A stretch of 8,067 nt of DNA from assembly GCA_043798445.1 (NCBI GenBank), contig JAZDOQ010000017.1, positions 1 through 8,067 of the forward strand. Reading direction: 5' to 3'. The DNA comes from CAIJMI01 sp043798445. Its GTDB lineage: Bacteria; Patescibacteriota; Microgenomatia; UBA10105; UBA927. Below, piece by piece: positions 1-6,483 of the stretch (within the stretch, counting starts at the first letter, position 1; every line of letters starts with the position of its first letter). The translations under genes were made by a program, and so were the position numbers. The notes under the pieces were generated by a model, which did no database searches, was not told where the DNA came from, and worked only from the letters and a program-made list of their open reading frames with translations.

Positions 1-306
1 ACATACCGTTTTATCAGTTATTCCCGGTCCACATTGTCCACTACACCCATTTACTGTTTGAAAATCTCCAGTACCGTTAAAATGGCATGGATACACCTCT
101 GTTGCTCTACTTCTCATGTCAGCTAATTGCTGTTGTTGAGAAATATAGTAAATCGCAACAGGAAGAGTAATAATCAGTACAACAAGACCAATGAGAATCG
201 CCCATTTCCCTTTTCCTGATTTCTTTTTTGGTTCTTTGTTTTCAGTAGCTGTCTCCTCAGATATTGCGTTTATCGGAGGAACGATAAATGTATCTGTTGT
301 TGTCAT
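1..306 (-). CDS. Membrane-anchored hypothetical protein with cysteine-containing exterior part (N-terminal fragment, runs off the left edge)
   Basis: The ATG at 306-304 opens a frame of 102 codons with no stop before the window edge, so only the N-terminus is visible. Residues 1-34 are polar, ending in a lysine-rich stretch (KEPKKKSGKGK). Residues 35-55 form one hydrophobic helix, and the rest should lie outside the cell. Just after the helix come QQQQ (57-60) and R-S-R-A (65-68), closely resembling the same region of the cohesin-domain protein at the other end of the window. The exterior part has Cys at 74, 88, 92 and 102 in a Gly/Asn-rich context, which could be disulfide-bonded or metal-binding. 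A GGAGAG Shine-Dalgarno-like sequence 10 nt upstream supports this start. The gene follows the Fn3/Ig-like protein gene by 55 nt on the same strand. Function is unknown; a role in cell-surface structure is inferred from topology only. Confidence 0.8.
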   Translation of the reverse strand, partial: MTTTDTFIVPPINAISEETATENKEPKKKSGKGKWAILIGLVVLIITLPVAIYYISQQQQLADMRSRATEVYPCHFNGTGDFQTVNGCSGQCGPGITDKTVC

Positions 307-316
307 AGTAAATTAG

Positions 317-322
317 CTCTCC
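317..322 (-). promoter_or_regulatory. Shine-Dalgarno-like site of the left-edge membrane protein gene
   Basis: On the minus strand this reads GGAGAG, 10 nt before the ATG at 306. It is the only clear purine-rich ribosome binding site ahead of a gene start in the window, which suggests the organism keeps a working anti-Shine-Dalgarno sequence but uses it rarely. A weak upstream promoter (TTGCGC, 18 nt, TACACT) can be drawn in the 55-nt gap but is too poor to call. Read-through from the preceding gene is as likely. Confidence 0.45.
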
Positions 323-361
323 ATTTAGTGTATCATTAATAATCTTTTCAGCGCAATAAGT

Positions 362-1666
362 TTATCTTACAAATAATACAGATCCGCCACCAATAAATAA
401 CGCAGACCCAAGAATGAGCAAGAGGAGTGTTGGAAGTAGTGATCCGCTTGTTGGCATCGGTTCTGCAGAGATGGTCGATGCCTCAGTTGTTGGTTCCGGC
501 GTTGGTGTTTCAAGTATTGCTGATGGTGTAGCATCTCCGAGTACCTGTGTTCCGCTTTTAAGAACGGTAAATGCATGGGTAATTACTACAGGTTTGTTTT
601 TCATATCAACCGTTGTGATTGTCACGCTTTGTTTTCCATACGCGAGCGGTGTTGTTGGTGTATATTTCCATAATCCGTCCGTTCCAACGGTTATTGATCC
701 GACACTTGGATTAACAACGCCAAGCATAATTGTCACTTTTTTTCCTGCTATTCCAAGTCCCCGTATCTGTGGTCTTGTTGTTGATATGGAAGCACCCTCT
801 GCCGGTGCAGTGAGTGCAATAGAACCGCTTGTCGTTTTGCTTGTTTCAACGCCAAGCACTGCAGTTTTAGCGTTAGCCGCGTTTGATGCGGGTGCTGCTG
901 CAAGGTTTGCCTGTGTTGGTTTTTTTGCGTCACGGTTTCTAAAATCGTACGTTTCTCCAAGCGTGATATCCGGAACCGGCGCATCATTGAGTGTATCCGT
1001 TATTACCTGTGATTCAACACCGGATTTTTCAACAAGAATTGTTTCTGTGACGCGTTCGGAAACAGGGAGATAGCTCACTCCATCAGCTGTTCGTATGGTT
1101 GTTAACGGAATAATCCACGATCCCGAATTTCTAACTAAAGTTGAAACGGTCTGGCCGCCTGTGAGTGTTAAAAAAAGAATTGCTCCGTCTGCAGGCACTC
1201 CCTCTGGTGTTGTGACTTTTCCATACGCAGGATCAAGTCCTACAGGTGCGGATGCAAGGAGCGGATATGTCGTCACCTGATAACTTTTTTTGTCAACTGG
1301 ATAGCGTTTTCCGTTGGAAAGAATCGTCACATCATACGCTGTTTCAGGGATAAGCGAACGAATAGAAACACTATGTGTGATATATTTTCCTAATTTTCCC
1401 GTGGTGTCCCGTTCATCAAATGCAGAATATTTTTTTCCGTTCGGTCCTAAAACAGTCATGTTTCCTGAGGCGGGGTCTTGCGTCTGCCATACAATGGTAA
1501 ACCCTGTATCAGATACATTGGTAACCGTAACTTTTTGTGGTTCAAGAGAAGAAGAAGCCCGTGTTTGTCCTTTTGACAGAAATTCAAAAAGAAATCCAAT
1601 ACCAGCCATAATTGCTATGACGAGTATGATGCCGACAATGGTTGGTATTTTTCGTTGTCCTTGCAT
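362..1666 (-). CDS. Cell-surface protein with fibronectin type III and Ig-like domains and an MPTSG C-terminal sorting-like signal
   Basis: A 434-residue modular surface protein. Residues 9-30 form an N-terminal hydrophobic helix, followed by Q-T-R-A (34-37), a possible signal-peptidase site. Residues about 42-135 resemble a fibronectin type III domain (T-G-F-T-I-V-W-Q-T and the late Y-D-V-T-I strand). Residues about 143-243 look like a second beta domain of the carboxypeptidase-regulatory type (G-K-V-T-T-P-E-G-V-P-A-D-G-A). An Ala/Asn-rich linker follows. Residues about 281-369 resemble a bacterial Ig-like domain (T-D-G-L-W-K-Y-T-P, then G-K-Q-S-V-T-I-T-T-V-D). A Pro/Thr/Glu linker leads to M-P-T-S-G (404-408), a hydrophobic helix and a terminal Arg. 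Last of the four-gene pilN cluster, 10 nt after the 64-residue gene and with no evident Shine-Dalgarno site. Binding or adhesion is inferred from the domains; the ligand is unknown. Domain calls are by eye, firmest for Fn3. Confidence 0.85.
   Translation of the reverse strand: MQGQRKIPTIVGIILVIAIMAGIGFLFEFLSKGQTRASSSLEPQKVTVTNVSDTGFTIVWQTQDPASGNMTVLGPNGKKYSAFDERDTTGKLGKYITHSVSIRSLIPETAYDVTILSNGKRYPVDKKSYQVTTYPLLASAPVGLDPAYGKVTTPEGVPADGAILFLTLTGGQTVSTLVRNSGSWIIPLTTIRTADGVSYLPVSERVTETILVEKSGVESQVITDTLNDAPVPDITLGETYDFRNRDAKKPTQANLAAAPASNAANAKTAVLGVETSKTTSGSIALTAPAEGASISTTRPQIRGLGIAGKKVTIMLGVVNPSVGSITVGTDGLWKYTPTTPLAYGKQSVTITTVDMKNKPVVITHAFTVLKSGTQVLGDATPSAILETPTPEPTTEASTISAEPMPTSGSLLPTLLLLILGSALFIGGGSVLFVR
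443..457 (-). other. MPTSG sorting-signal-like pentapeptide codons
   Basis: These five codons encode M-P-T-S-G, followed by S-L-L-P, about 20 hydrophobic residues with a G-G-G cluster, and a terminal Arg. The layout matches a sortase substrate (LPxTG-like motif, membrane helix, basic tail) with Met for Leu and Ser for Thr. The same arrangement occurs at the end of the cohesin-domain protein in this window. Processing by a sortase is inferred; no sortase gene is present here. Confidence 0.5.
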
Positions 1667-1676
1667 ACAAATGCTG

Positions 1677-1871
1677 TCAGAGTTTTATCTTTTGCTCCAA
1701 CATATCCAGTGTACCAGTATCGAGAGTTGGTGTTAAGGGTGTGATGATTTGATTTACGGTTGGTGTGACGGTTGATGTTTTTGTTGTTTTTGCCAGTTCA
1801 AAAAAGATCCATGACAATACGGTCACAAAAGTAAAAAGAGAGATGAGAAAGAGATCGCGATCTGACTTCAT
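1677..1871 (-). CDS. Small single-pass membrane protein in the pilus gene cluster
   Basis: A 64-residue protein with a short charged N-terminus (M-K-S-D-R-D), one hydrophobic helix at about residues 8-28, and a Thr/Pro-rich polar tail ending in Lys. The topology suggests the C-terminal part is outside. It begins 5 nt after the pilO stop and ends 10 nt before the Fn3/Ig-like gene, so it is very likely co-transcribed with both. I do not recognise a family. Its place directly after pilN and pilO suggests an accessory pilus assembly or pilus anchoring protein, by context only. Tight spacing on both sides and the clear membrane segment argue that it is real despite its size. No Shine-Dalgarno sequence is visible. 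Confidence 0.7.
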   Translation of the reverse strand: MKSDRDLFLISLFTFVTVLSWIFFELAKTTKTSTVTPTVNQIITPLTPTLDTGTLDMLEQKIKL

Positions 1872-1876
1872 ATATA

Positions 1877-2524
1877 TTATGGTGATTCGTAATACGCGTT
1901 CATTGTTAATACGAGTTGAATGGTTGGCGTTAGGAGCAGTTCAGATTGTTTTTTGGTAGGTATGAATGAGATGGAATCAAAAAGAATCGTTCTTCTTGTT
2001 GTTATGATGGTATGTAAGAATGAGGATAAAGCCTGATAATCACCTTCAATGGATACGGTTATTGGAAAAGTTGTGTGTTTTATCGTATATGATTTTGCCG
2101 CACTTGCACTTGCAGATTGTAATACAGGAACTGATGCCACTTGAATTGCCGAGATGGAGGCTCCTGATGTCACGGCAAGATCACGAAGTTGCCTTACGAC
2201 ATCAATGGCATCAGGATTTTTCGGTACAGCATCTTCAATGAGGGGAATTTTTTGCTGGACTGATTCCATTACCACTTGTGATTGGATGAGTGCTTGAATT
2301 TTGTCATCCATTTTTTTGTTGACCTCTTTTTTGTCAACGATTTCCCGCCGTAAATAAAGAATGGTTTGCACCGTTGGTTTTATTGCATACCATCCAAAAA
2401 GGGAAACAACAAGAAAGAAAAAAATGACCGTTGAATATGTCTTCGTTTTCGGTTTTGCCAAGATTGGTTCAAGCGATCGGTAATATTTCCGATATTGTTC
2501 CGGGAGATCAAATTTGTTTGACAT
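1877..2524 (-). CDS. pilO: Type IV pilus inner-membrane assembly protein PilO
   Basis: PilO pairs with PilN in the inner-membrane alignment complex of type IV pili, linking the cytoplasmic PilM/ATPase side to the exterior. The 215-residue protein has a polar N-terminus (1-30), one membrane helix (about 31-49), a charged coiled-coil region (about 55-95) and a C-terminal alpha/beta domain. The stretch G-D-Y-Q-A-L-S-S-F-L (161-170), followed by a T-T-R-R segment, is typical of PilO, as is the D-A-I-D-V-V-R-Q-L-R-D-L-A segment before it. I chose the ATG at 2524, which leaves a 4-nt gap after the pilN stop. The frame is open further upstream to 2620, but that start would overlap pilN by 92 bases and add an unlikely basic segment. 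Family assignment is by motif and by its neighbour pilN. Confidence 0.86.
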   Translation of the reverse strand: MSNKFDLPEQYRKYYRSLEPILAKPKTKTYSTVIFFFLVVSLFGWYAIKPTVQTILYLRREIVDKKEVNKKMDDKIQALIQSQVVMESVQQKIPLIEDAVPKNPDAIDVVRQLRDLAVTSGASISAIQVASVPVLQSASASAAKSYTIKHTTFPITVSIEGDYQALSSFLHTIITTRRTILFDSISFIPTKKQSELLLTPTIQLVLTMNAYYESP

Positions 2525-2528
2525 ATAG

Positions 2529-3086
2529 TTATTTTTTGACCTGTGCACCCGCAAGTTGTGCGGTAACTGTGTATTGAATGCCAATAGCTGTTGCTTTATC
2601 AACTGTGCCAACTTCAACATTGGTTATTGCGCGTGATGCGCTAAGATTCAGCAGAAATTGGGAAAAGCTTTGAACGGTCAATGACGTAACCTGTGACGAT
2701 ATTTTTCCATCAGAAATAGATAAATTCTGAAAATACGTTCCCTGAGGAAGGAGTGTATGAATGGCACGGATAGCTTGTGTCGATGTTGGTTGTTGAGCAA
2801 GAAGAATCTTTATTTTTCCCAAAGCATCTTGTGCCCGACGGAAATTTATTTCAAGGTCTTGGTTTGCAGTGATGATTTCCTGCTTTTGAAAAATTTCATC
2901 GTTAAGATCGGTAAGTTGTCTGTCTAAGCTAAACCTGGAAATAAACGCGATCAGAACAATCATCTCCGTTGTCACCATAATATATCTTCCATACGTTGTT
3001 ACCCACGTAATCATGCGTCCTAACGGGGACATTTCTTGTTGTAAGCTTCCAAGAAGATTAATCGAAATATTCGGTGTGGCAGGCAT
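2529..3086 (-). CDS. pilN: Type IV pilus inner-membrane assembly protein PilN
   Basis: PilN is a bitopic inner-membrane protein. In known systems its cytoplasmic N-terminus docks into PilM and its outer domain dimerises with PilO. The 185-residue protein carries the expected I-N-L-L motif near the start (9-12), a membrane helix at about 34-51, a coiled-coil-like region (about 55-95, with L-N-D-E-I-F-Q-K-Q-E), and a C-terminal alpha/beta domain with a V-Q-S-F-S-Q-F-L-L-N-L helix. It is first in the cluster and immediately precedes pilO. No pilM lies upstream in this window (rpsT is there instead), so pilM must be encoded elsewhere if the system is complete. The absence of pilP and pilQ next to pilO fits a cell without an outer membrane. 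The start codon lies 6 nt after a perfect TATAAT box. Confidence 0.86.
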   Translation of the reverse strand: MPATPNISINLLGSLQQEMSPLGRMITWVTTYGRYIMVTTEMIVLIAFISRFSLDRQLTDLNDEIFQKQEIITANQDLEINFRRAQDALGKIKILLAQQPTSTQAIRAIHTLLPQGTYFQNLSISDGKISSQVTSLTVQSFSQFLLNLSASRAITNVEVGTVDKATAIGIQYTVTAQLAGAQVKK

Positions 3087-3092
3087 ACTTCC

Positions 3093-3121
3093 ATTATACG
3101 GGCAATAGCAACAATCATCAA
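3093..3121 (-). promoter_or_regulatory. Predicted promoter of the pilN-pilO cluster (leaderless type)
   Basis: On the minus strand: TTGATG (3121-3116), 17-nt spacer, TATAAT (3098-3093), then 6 nt to the pilN ATG. A start site 7 nt after the -10 box would coincide with the A of the ATG, so the transcript would have no leader. The -35 box begins 2 nt after the rpsT stop codon, so the pilus cluster can be transcribed independently of rpsT. The -10 is perfect and the -35 matches 4 of 6 bases. Confidence 0.6.
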
Positions 3122-3123
3122 TG

Positions 3124-3363
3124 TTACTTTTTTGCGATAAGTTTGGAGAGGCGGGATTTCAACCGCGCAGCTTTGTTTTTATGAATGACGTGCATTTTTA
3201 CTGCTTTATCGAGTGTTTGAAACACAACGGTCAGTTGTTTTTTTGAAGGAGACTTACGCATGTCCTTCACCACACTTCGAACAAACGCACGTTTTGTAGC
3301 TGTTTCAACAGAGCGTTTTTTGTCGTGTCGCAGCTTTTTTAAAGCTTGTGCGGTAATAGGCAT
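3124..3363 (-). CDS. rpsT: 30S ribosomal protein S20
   Basis: S20 is a small, basic, all-helical protein that binds 16S rRNA early in assembly of the small subunit. The 79-residue product is rich in Lys and Arg and ends with N-K-A-A-R-L-K-S-R-L-S-K-L, the diagnostic C-terminal helix of the family. The N-terminal segment A-L-K-K-L-R-H-D-K-K-R and the middle V-V-K-D-M-R-K also fit. It is slightly shorter than the usual 85-90 residues, as is common for reduced genomes. It is divergent from murJ and lies 37 nt upstream of pilN. A good promoter ends 7 nt before its ATG and there is no Shine-Dalgarno sequence, so the mRNA is probably near-leaderless. Confidence 0.95.
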   Translation of the reverse strand: MPITAQALKKLRHDKKRSVETATKRAFVRSVVKDMRKSPSKKQLTVVFQTLDKAVKMHVIHKNKAARLKSRLSKLIAKK

Positions 3364-3370
3364 AGGGCAA

Positions 3371-3400
3371 AGTATATCAGAGTTGCATCTTTCCGGTCAA
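3371..3400 (-). promoter_or_regulatory. Predicted rpsT promoter (near-leaderless type)
   Basis: On the minus strand: TTGACC (3400-3395), 18-nt spacer, TATACT (3376-3371), then 7 nt to the rpsT ATG. Both boxes match consensus at 5 of 6 positions. The expected start site is about 1 nt before the ATG. The -35 box lies where the divergent murJ promoter would need its own -35, so the two polymerase sites probably compete. Confidence 0.65.
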
Positions 3401-3413
3401 GGATAGAGTGCGT

Positions 3414-3419
3414 TATAAT
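3414..3419 (+). promoter_or_regulatory. Predicted -10 box of the murJ promoter
   Basis: A perfect TATAAT ends 9 nt before the ATG at 3429; the expected start site is about 3 nt before that ATG. No good -35 is present: the bases 17-18 nt upstream (3390-3396) match poorly and overlap the rpsT -35 box. TTGCAT at 3383-3388 is too far away (25 nt). The promoter may therefore be weak or activator-dependent. Confidence 0.4.
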
Positions 3420-3428
3420 AAGAGTCGG

Positions 3429-5084
3429 ATGAAATCATTTTGGGCATTACTTACCAAAAAACAATCCTCAGTTCGGTCTGCTGCAACCATTCTCATGGCG
3501 ATGGTGTTTGCTTCCCGCGTACTCGGACTGTTGAGGGACCGGTTATTGGCAGCGAGATTTTCTCCTGATGAGTTAGGGGTGTACTTAGCAGCGTTCCGTA
3601 TGCCGAATTTTTTGTTTGAACTTCTGGTCATGGGAGCTTTGACATCCGCGTTTATTCCCGTCTATACAAAATATATTGCCCGTGGAAAACAGGATGAGGC
3701 ATGGCACATATCAACAACACTCATAAATATTTCCGTCATTATACTTTTCATTATTACCATTCCTGTTTTAATTTGGACACGGCAAGTCTCTCAGTTCATT
3801 GCTCCCGGGTTTTCTCCTGAACAAATTACCATAATGGTGGAATATACCAGATTTATGGTTGTGTTTCAGGTGTTTCCGCTTCTCATTGGGAACTTTTTTA
3901 CCGGCATATTGCAGTCTCATCACATGTTTTTTGTTCCAGCACTTGCTCCGGTTGTGTACAACATCGGTATTATTGGAGGAATATTTCTTCTGAGCGCAAG
4001 TGTGGGATTGTGGGCTCCTGTTGTTGGAGTTGCTATCGGTGCATTGTTGTTCATGGCTATTCAAATTCCGCCACTTCTCAAACTTGGATATCGTCAGAAG
4101 TTTGTTATCGATATTAAACATGAAGGGGTGCGTGAAATAGGGAAACTCATGTTGCCAAGGACTGCCGGACTTGCTGTATCGCAGGTTGATACAACGGTGG
4201 ATTTGATTTTATCAACACTGCTTGGCGCGCGAATGGTAACGGTGTTCCACTTTGCACAACATTTACAGCAGCTTCCCATTGGCCTGTTTGGCGCAACGAT
4301 TGCACAAGCCGCGTTTCCGCTGTTGTCTCAAGCATCAGCAAGTGAAGACAAGGAACAGTTTCTAAAAACGATTAAGTCAGCACTCAATCAGATCATGTTT
4401 TTTATTATGCCGGTATCGGTATTGTTTATTGTTCTCCGTATTCCTATTGTCCGGCTGGTATTCGGTGCATCCCGTTTTGACTGGGAAGCAACGGTATTAA
4501 CGGGTATGACGGTATCAGCATTTAGTATTTCCTTGTCCGCCCAGGCAATAGCCCAATTGTTAACCCGTGGATTTTATGCACTGTATGACACGATGACGCC
4601 AGTGATTATCGGTGTTATCACGATTGCCATAAATACCATTTTAAGCATTGTCTTTGTTCAGGTGATGCATCTTCCTGTGTGGTCACTTGGGTTATCAACG
4701 ACCATTTCCAGTTTTATTAATGTTGGATTGTTGTTTATATTTTTCCACAAGAGAATGGGAAAACACATATTCCTTGCGCTGGTAACGACACCTGCAAAGA
4801 TTATTATCGCGTCGCTCTTAACCGGTATTGCATTGTATATCCCTCTTAAACTGTTTGATCAACTGATCTTTGATACAACGCGAACATTCGGTCTGTTGTT
4901 GTTAACAGGGGTAAGCAGCATCAGCGGAGGTATTGTATATATATTTCTTGTCTGGATATTAGGGGTAACAGAAGCACGGTCATTCCTTGCGATGCTTTCC
5001 AAGGTCAGGCAACCAAAACAAATTATGATCGAACCGGCAAGCGAAGTTGTAGGGAACGGCAGTCAGAATACACCAATCACTTAA
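3429..5084 (+). CDS. murJ: MurJ-family lipid II flippase (MOP superfamily)
   Basis: MurJ moves lipid II, the peptidoglycan precursor, across the cytoplasmic membrane. The 551-residue protein is strongly hydrophobic, with about 13-14 membrane helices, and has a typical length. The N-terminal signature S-R-V-L-G-L-L-R-D (29-37) and F-R-M-P-N (56-60), then A-F-I-P-V-Y, place it in the family. Compared with E. coli MurJ from memory, Arg18 and Arg24 are kept (R30, R36), but Asp39, Arg52 and Arg270 align with G50, F63 and H278, so the cavity chemistry differs. A GTG at 3408 in the same frame, with AAGGAT just before it, would add 7 residues. I prefer the ATG because the TATAAT box falls inside that extension. 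The gene is divergent from rpsT, and its stop overlaps the end of the convergent hydrolase gene by 8 bp. No terminator hairpin was seen. Confidence 0.9.
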   Translation: MKSFWALLTKKQSSVRSAATILMAMVFASRVLGLLRDRLLAARFSPDELGVYLAAFRMPNFLFELLVMGALTSAFIPVYTKYIARGKQDEAWHISTTLINISVIILFIITIPVLIWTRQVSQFIAPGFSPEQITIMVEYTRFMVVFQVFPLLIGNFFTGILQSHHMFFVPALAPVVYNIGIIGGIFLLSASVGLWAPVVGVAIGALLFMAIQIPPLLKLGYRQKFVIDIKHEGVREIGKLMLPRTAGLAVSQVDTTVDLILSTLLGARMVTVFHFAQHLQQLPIGLFGATIAQAAFPLLSQASASEDKEQFLKTIKSALNQIMFFIMPVSVLFIVLRIPIVRLVFGASRFDWEATVLTGMTVSAFSISLSAQAIAQLLTRGFYALYDTMTPVIIGVITIAINTILSIVFVQVMHLPVWSLGLSTTISSFINVGLLFIFFHKRMGKHIFLALVTTPAKIIIASLLTGIALYIPLKLFDQLIFDTTRTFGLLLLTGVSSISGGIVYIFLVWILGVTEARSFLAMLSKVRQPKQIMIEPASEVVGNGSQNTPIT

Positions 5085-6483
5085 TTTTTTTTACTTCTAT
5101 CCGCACCACACTTTGTGCAGACATCGTAACGGTTTTTTTTAACGTTCCATCAGTAACAAGTTCTTCTGTTTGAATAGACCTTCCTGATGCTGACAGTTCT
5201 TTATACTGATATGTTCCATTTTGAAGACGGGTAAGTGTTACCGGCGTTTGTTCGGTGTGATTACCGCGCGCATCAAAGTTTACGAGCAGGACGCGAAATA
5301 CATTGTCTTTTGTCGATGCAAAACCGGTTACCCATGACCCCTCACCGTGAAGTTGCAGCCGTGTTCCCTTCATTGCATCAATAAACGCATAGATATAATA
5401 CCGTGGTTTCATTTTCTTTCCATTTGTTGGGTGTGTGATCAGCCCCCATCCCCCTCCATTTTCTTGACTGGGTCCATCGATAAGTTCAAATGAGAAAAGG
5501 TATAATGGTCCACCGGAAATGAGTTCCCTGATAACAGCAGCAGTATGAGCAGTGCCGAATGCTGTTCCGTAATTTGTACTCTTTGCGCCGGTAAATCCAA
5601 ACTCCGTGATGATGGTAGGTTTTGTTACATAGTTTGAATACGGGAGAAGCCAATTCGAAAGATTGTGTTGGTCAGTCGTAAATTGTTTTGGATTGGCAAG
5701 ATATGAATGCCATGAAAAGAAATCAACACGTGCTCCCGTATTTACGACTCCAAGGATCCAGTTTTTGTAGAGCCCTGTCGTTGATGGGCCACCAAACATG
5801 AATGCATTGGTGTTTGTGGCTTGCGATGCACCCTGCGCTGCGGTGCGATAAAGCGTCAGATAATTTTTGTCTCCGCTGAGTTTCCATTTTCCGAATTGAT
5901 CAAGATCCGGCTCATTCCACACTTCGTAGTACATGCCGGAAATATTCTTTTCTCCTCGTCCGCTGTAGTGTTCAATCGTCCGCTTCACGACCGCTGTCCA
6001 ATCATTCCAGTCATTGGGTGGATTGATGATGACGCCATCTTTTGCAATCGCCGATGGCATAAAGGAGAGGGAAAGAAATGGGGTGGCGCCTGTTGAGCGA
6101 ATGGTGTCGACAATTTGGTCAAGCCTTGAAAAATCATAGAACAGGGCTCCACCATTTTTGGACACCACGTTGTGATGATCATAGATATGATCAATGCGGA
6201 TAAGTTTTGGTGCGAGCGCTTTCGTTTCATTAACAATTGGTGCAATCATGTTTGTAGGTTCTTCTCCTCCCTGGGCGAATGCGTGATAAAAATCTGTGTT
6301 GATCGGTTCAAGCGTTGCAGTAGTGTCAACAACAATTACAGCTTTTGTTCCCGATGCTTTTGTGATCAGTCGGATAGATTGATACGTTACAGCAAAAAAG
6401 AGGGGAATAAACGCAATGAGCGCTAGGATAGACACAATCGCCGTAAATTTTGAAGAAACTGTTTTTTGTAGAAGTGGTGTCAT
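5077..6483 (-). CDS. Membrane-anchored clan GH-A glycoside hydrolase, GH39-like
   Basis: A predicted surface enzyme hydrolysing glycosidic bonds; the substrate is unknown. The 468-residue protein has an N-terminal hydrophobic helix (about 13-32) and then Q-S-I-R...T-K-A (35-43), so it is anchored or cleaved outside the membrane. The catalytic (beta/alpha)8 region runs from about 50 to 375. Y-E-V-W-N-E-P (186-192) gives Glu191 as the expected acid/base. I-I-T-E-F-G-F (291-297) gives Glu294 as the expected nucleophile. D-F-F-S-W-H-S-Y (254-261) supplies the His-x-Tyr common in this clan. Residues after about 380 form a beta-rich C-terminal part. The motif pattern and a spacing of about 103 residues between glutamates fit GH39 best, but GH5, GH51 or an unclassified GH-A family is possible. 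No dockerin repeat is visible. Its ATG overlaps the stop of the cohesin-domain gene (ATGA), indicating translational coupling. Confidence 0.85.
   Translation of the reverse strand: MTPLLQKTVSSKFTAIVSILALIAFIPLFFAVTYQSIRLITKASGTKAVIVVDTTATLEPINTDFYHAFAQGGEEPTNMIAPIVNETKALAPKLIRIDHIYDHHNVVSKNGGALFYDFSRLDQIVDTIRSTGATPFLSLSFMPSAIAKDGVIINPPNDWNDWTAVVKRTIEHYSGRGEKNISGMYYEVWNEPDLDQFGKWKLSGDKNYLTLYRTAAQGASQATNTNAFMFGGPSTTGLYKNWILGVVNTGARVDFFSWHSYLANPKQFTTDQHNLSNWLLPYSNYVTKPTIITEFGFTGAKSTNYGTAFGTAHTAAVIRELISGGPLYLFSFELIDGPSQENGGGWGLITHPTNGKKMKPRYYIYAFIDAMKGTRLQLHGEGSWVTGFASTKDNVFRVLLVNFDARGNHTEQTPVTLTRLQNGTYQYKELSASGRSIQTEELVTDGTLKKTVTMSAQSVVRIEVKKIK

Noticed and set aside
414..1073. 219-codon open frame on the plus strand, antisense to the Fn3/Ig-like gene
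   Set aside because: It is a shadow of the real minus-strand gene: composition is Val/Ser-rich low complexity, there is no recognisable domain, and the opposite frame has clear domains, a signal helix and operon spacing.
1314..1736. 140-codon plus-strand open frame
   Set aside because: It spans the end of one convincing minus-strand gene and the start of another, with no promoter, ribosome site or family resemblance.
2525..2620. Upstream extension of PilO by 32 residues
   Set aside because: It would overlap pilN by 92 bases and add a basic, non-PilO-like stretch; the ATG at 2524 gives a 4-nt gap and a normal PilO N-terminus.
3383..3419. TTGCAT and TATAAT as the murJ promoter pair
   Set aside because: The spacer is 25 nt, too long for a normal sigma-70-type promoter; only the -10 box was kept.
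3408..3428. GTG start for MurJ, 7 codons upstream
   Set aside because: Preceded by AAGGAT and therefore not impossible, but the TATAAT box lies inside the extension and the ATG at 3429 gives a typical MurJ N-terminus.
5085..5092. T8 run after the murJ stop as an intrinsic terminator
   Set aside because: No stable stem precedes it on the plus strand; the run is explained by lysine codons at the end of the opposite gene.
5077..6482. Possible reassigned TGA codon (Gracilibacteria/SR1 type code)
   Set aside because: TGA ends three genes here exactly where the next gene begins or the family length is reached, so it acts as a stop.
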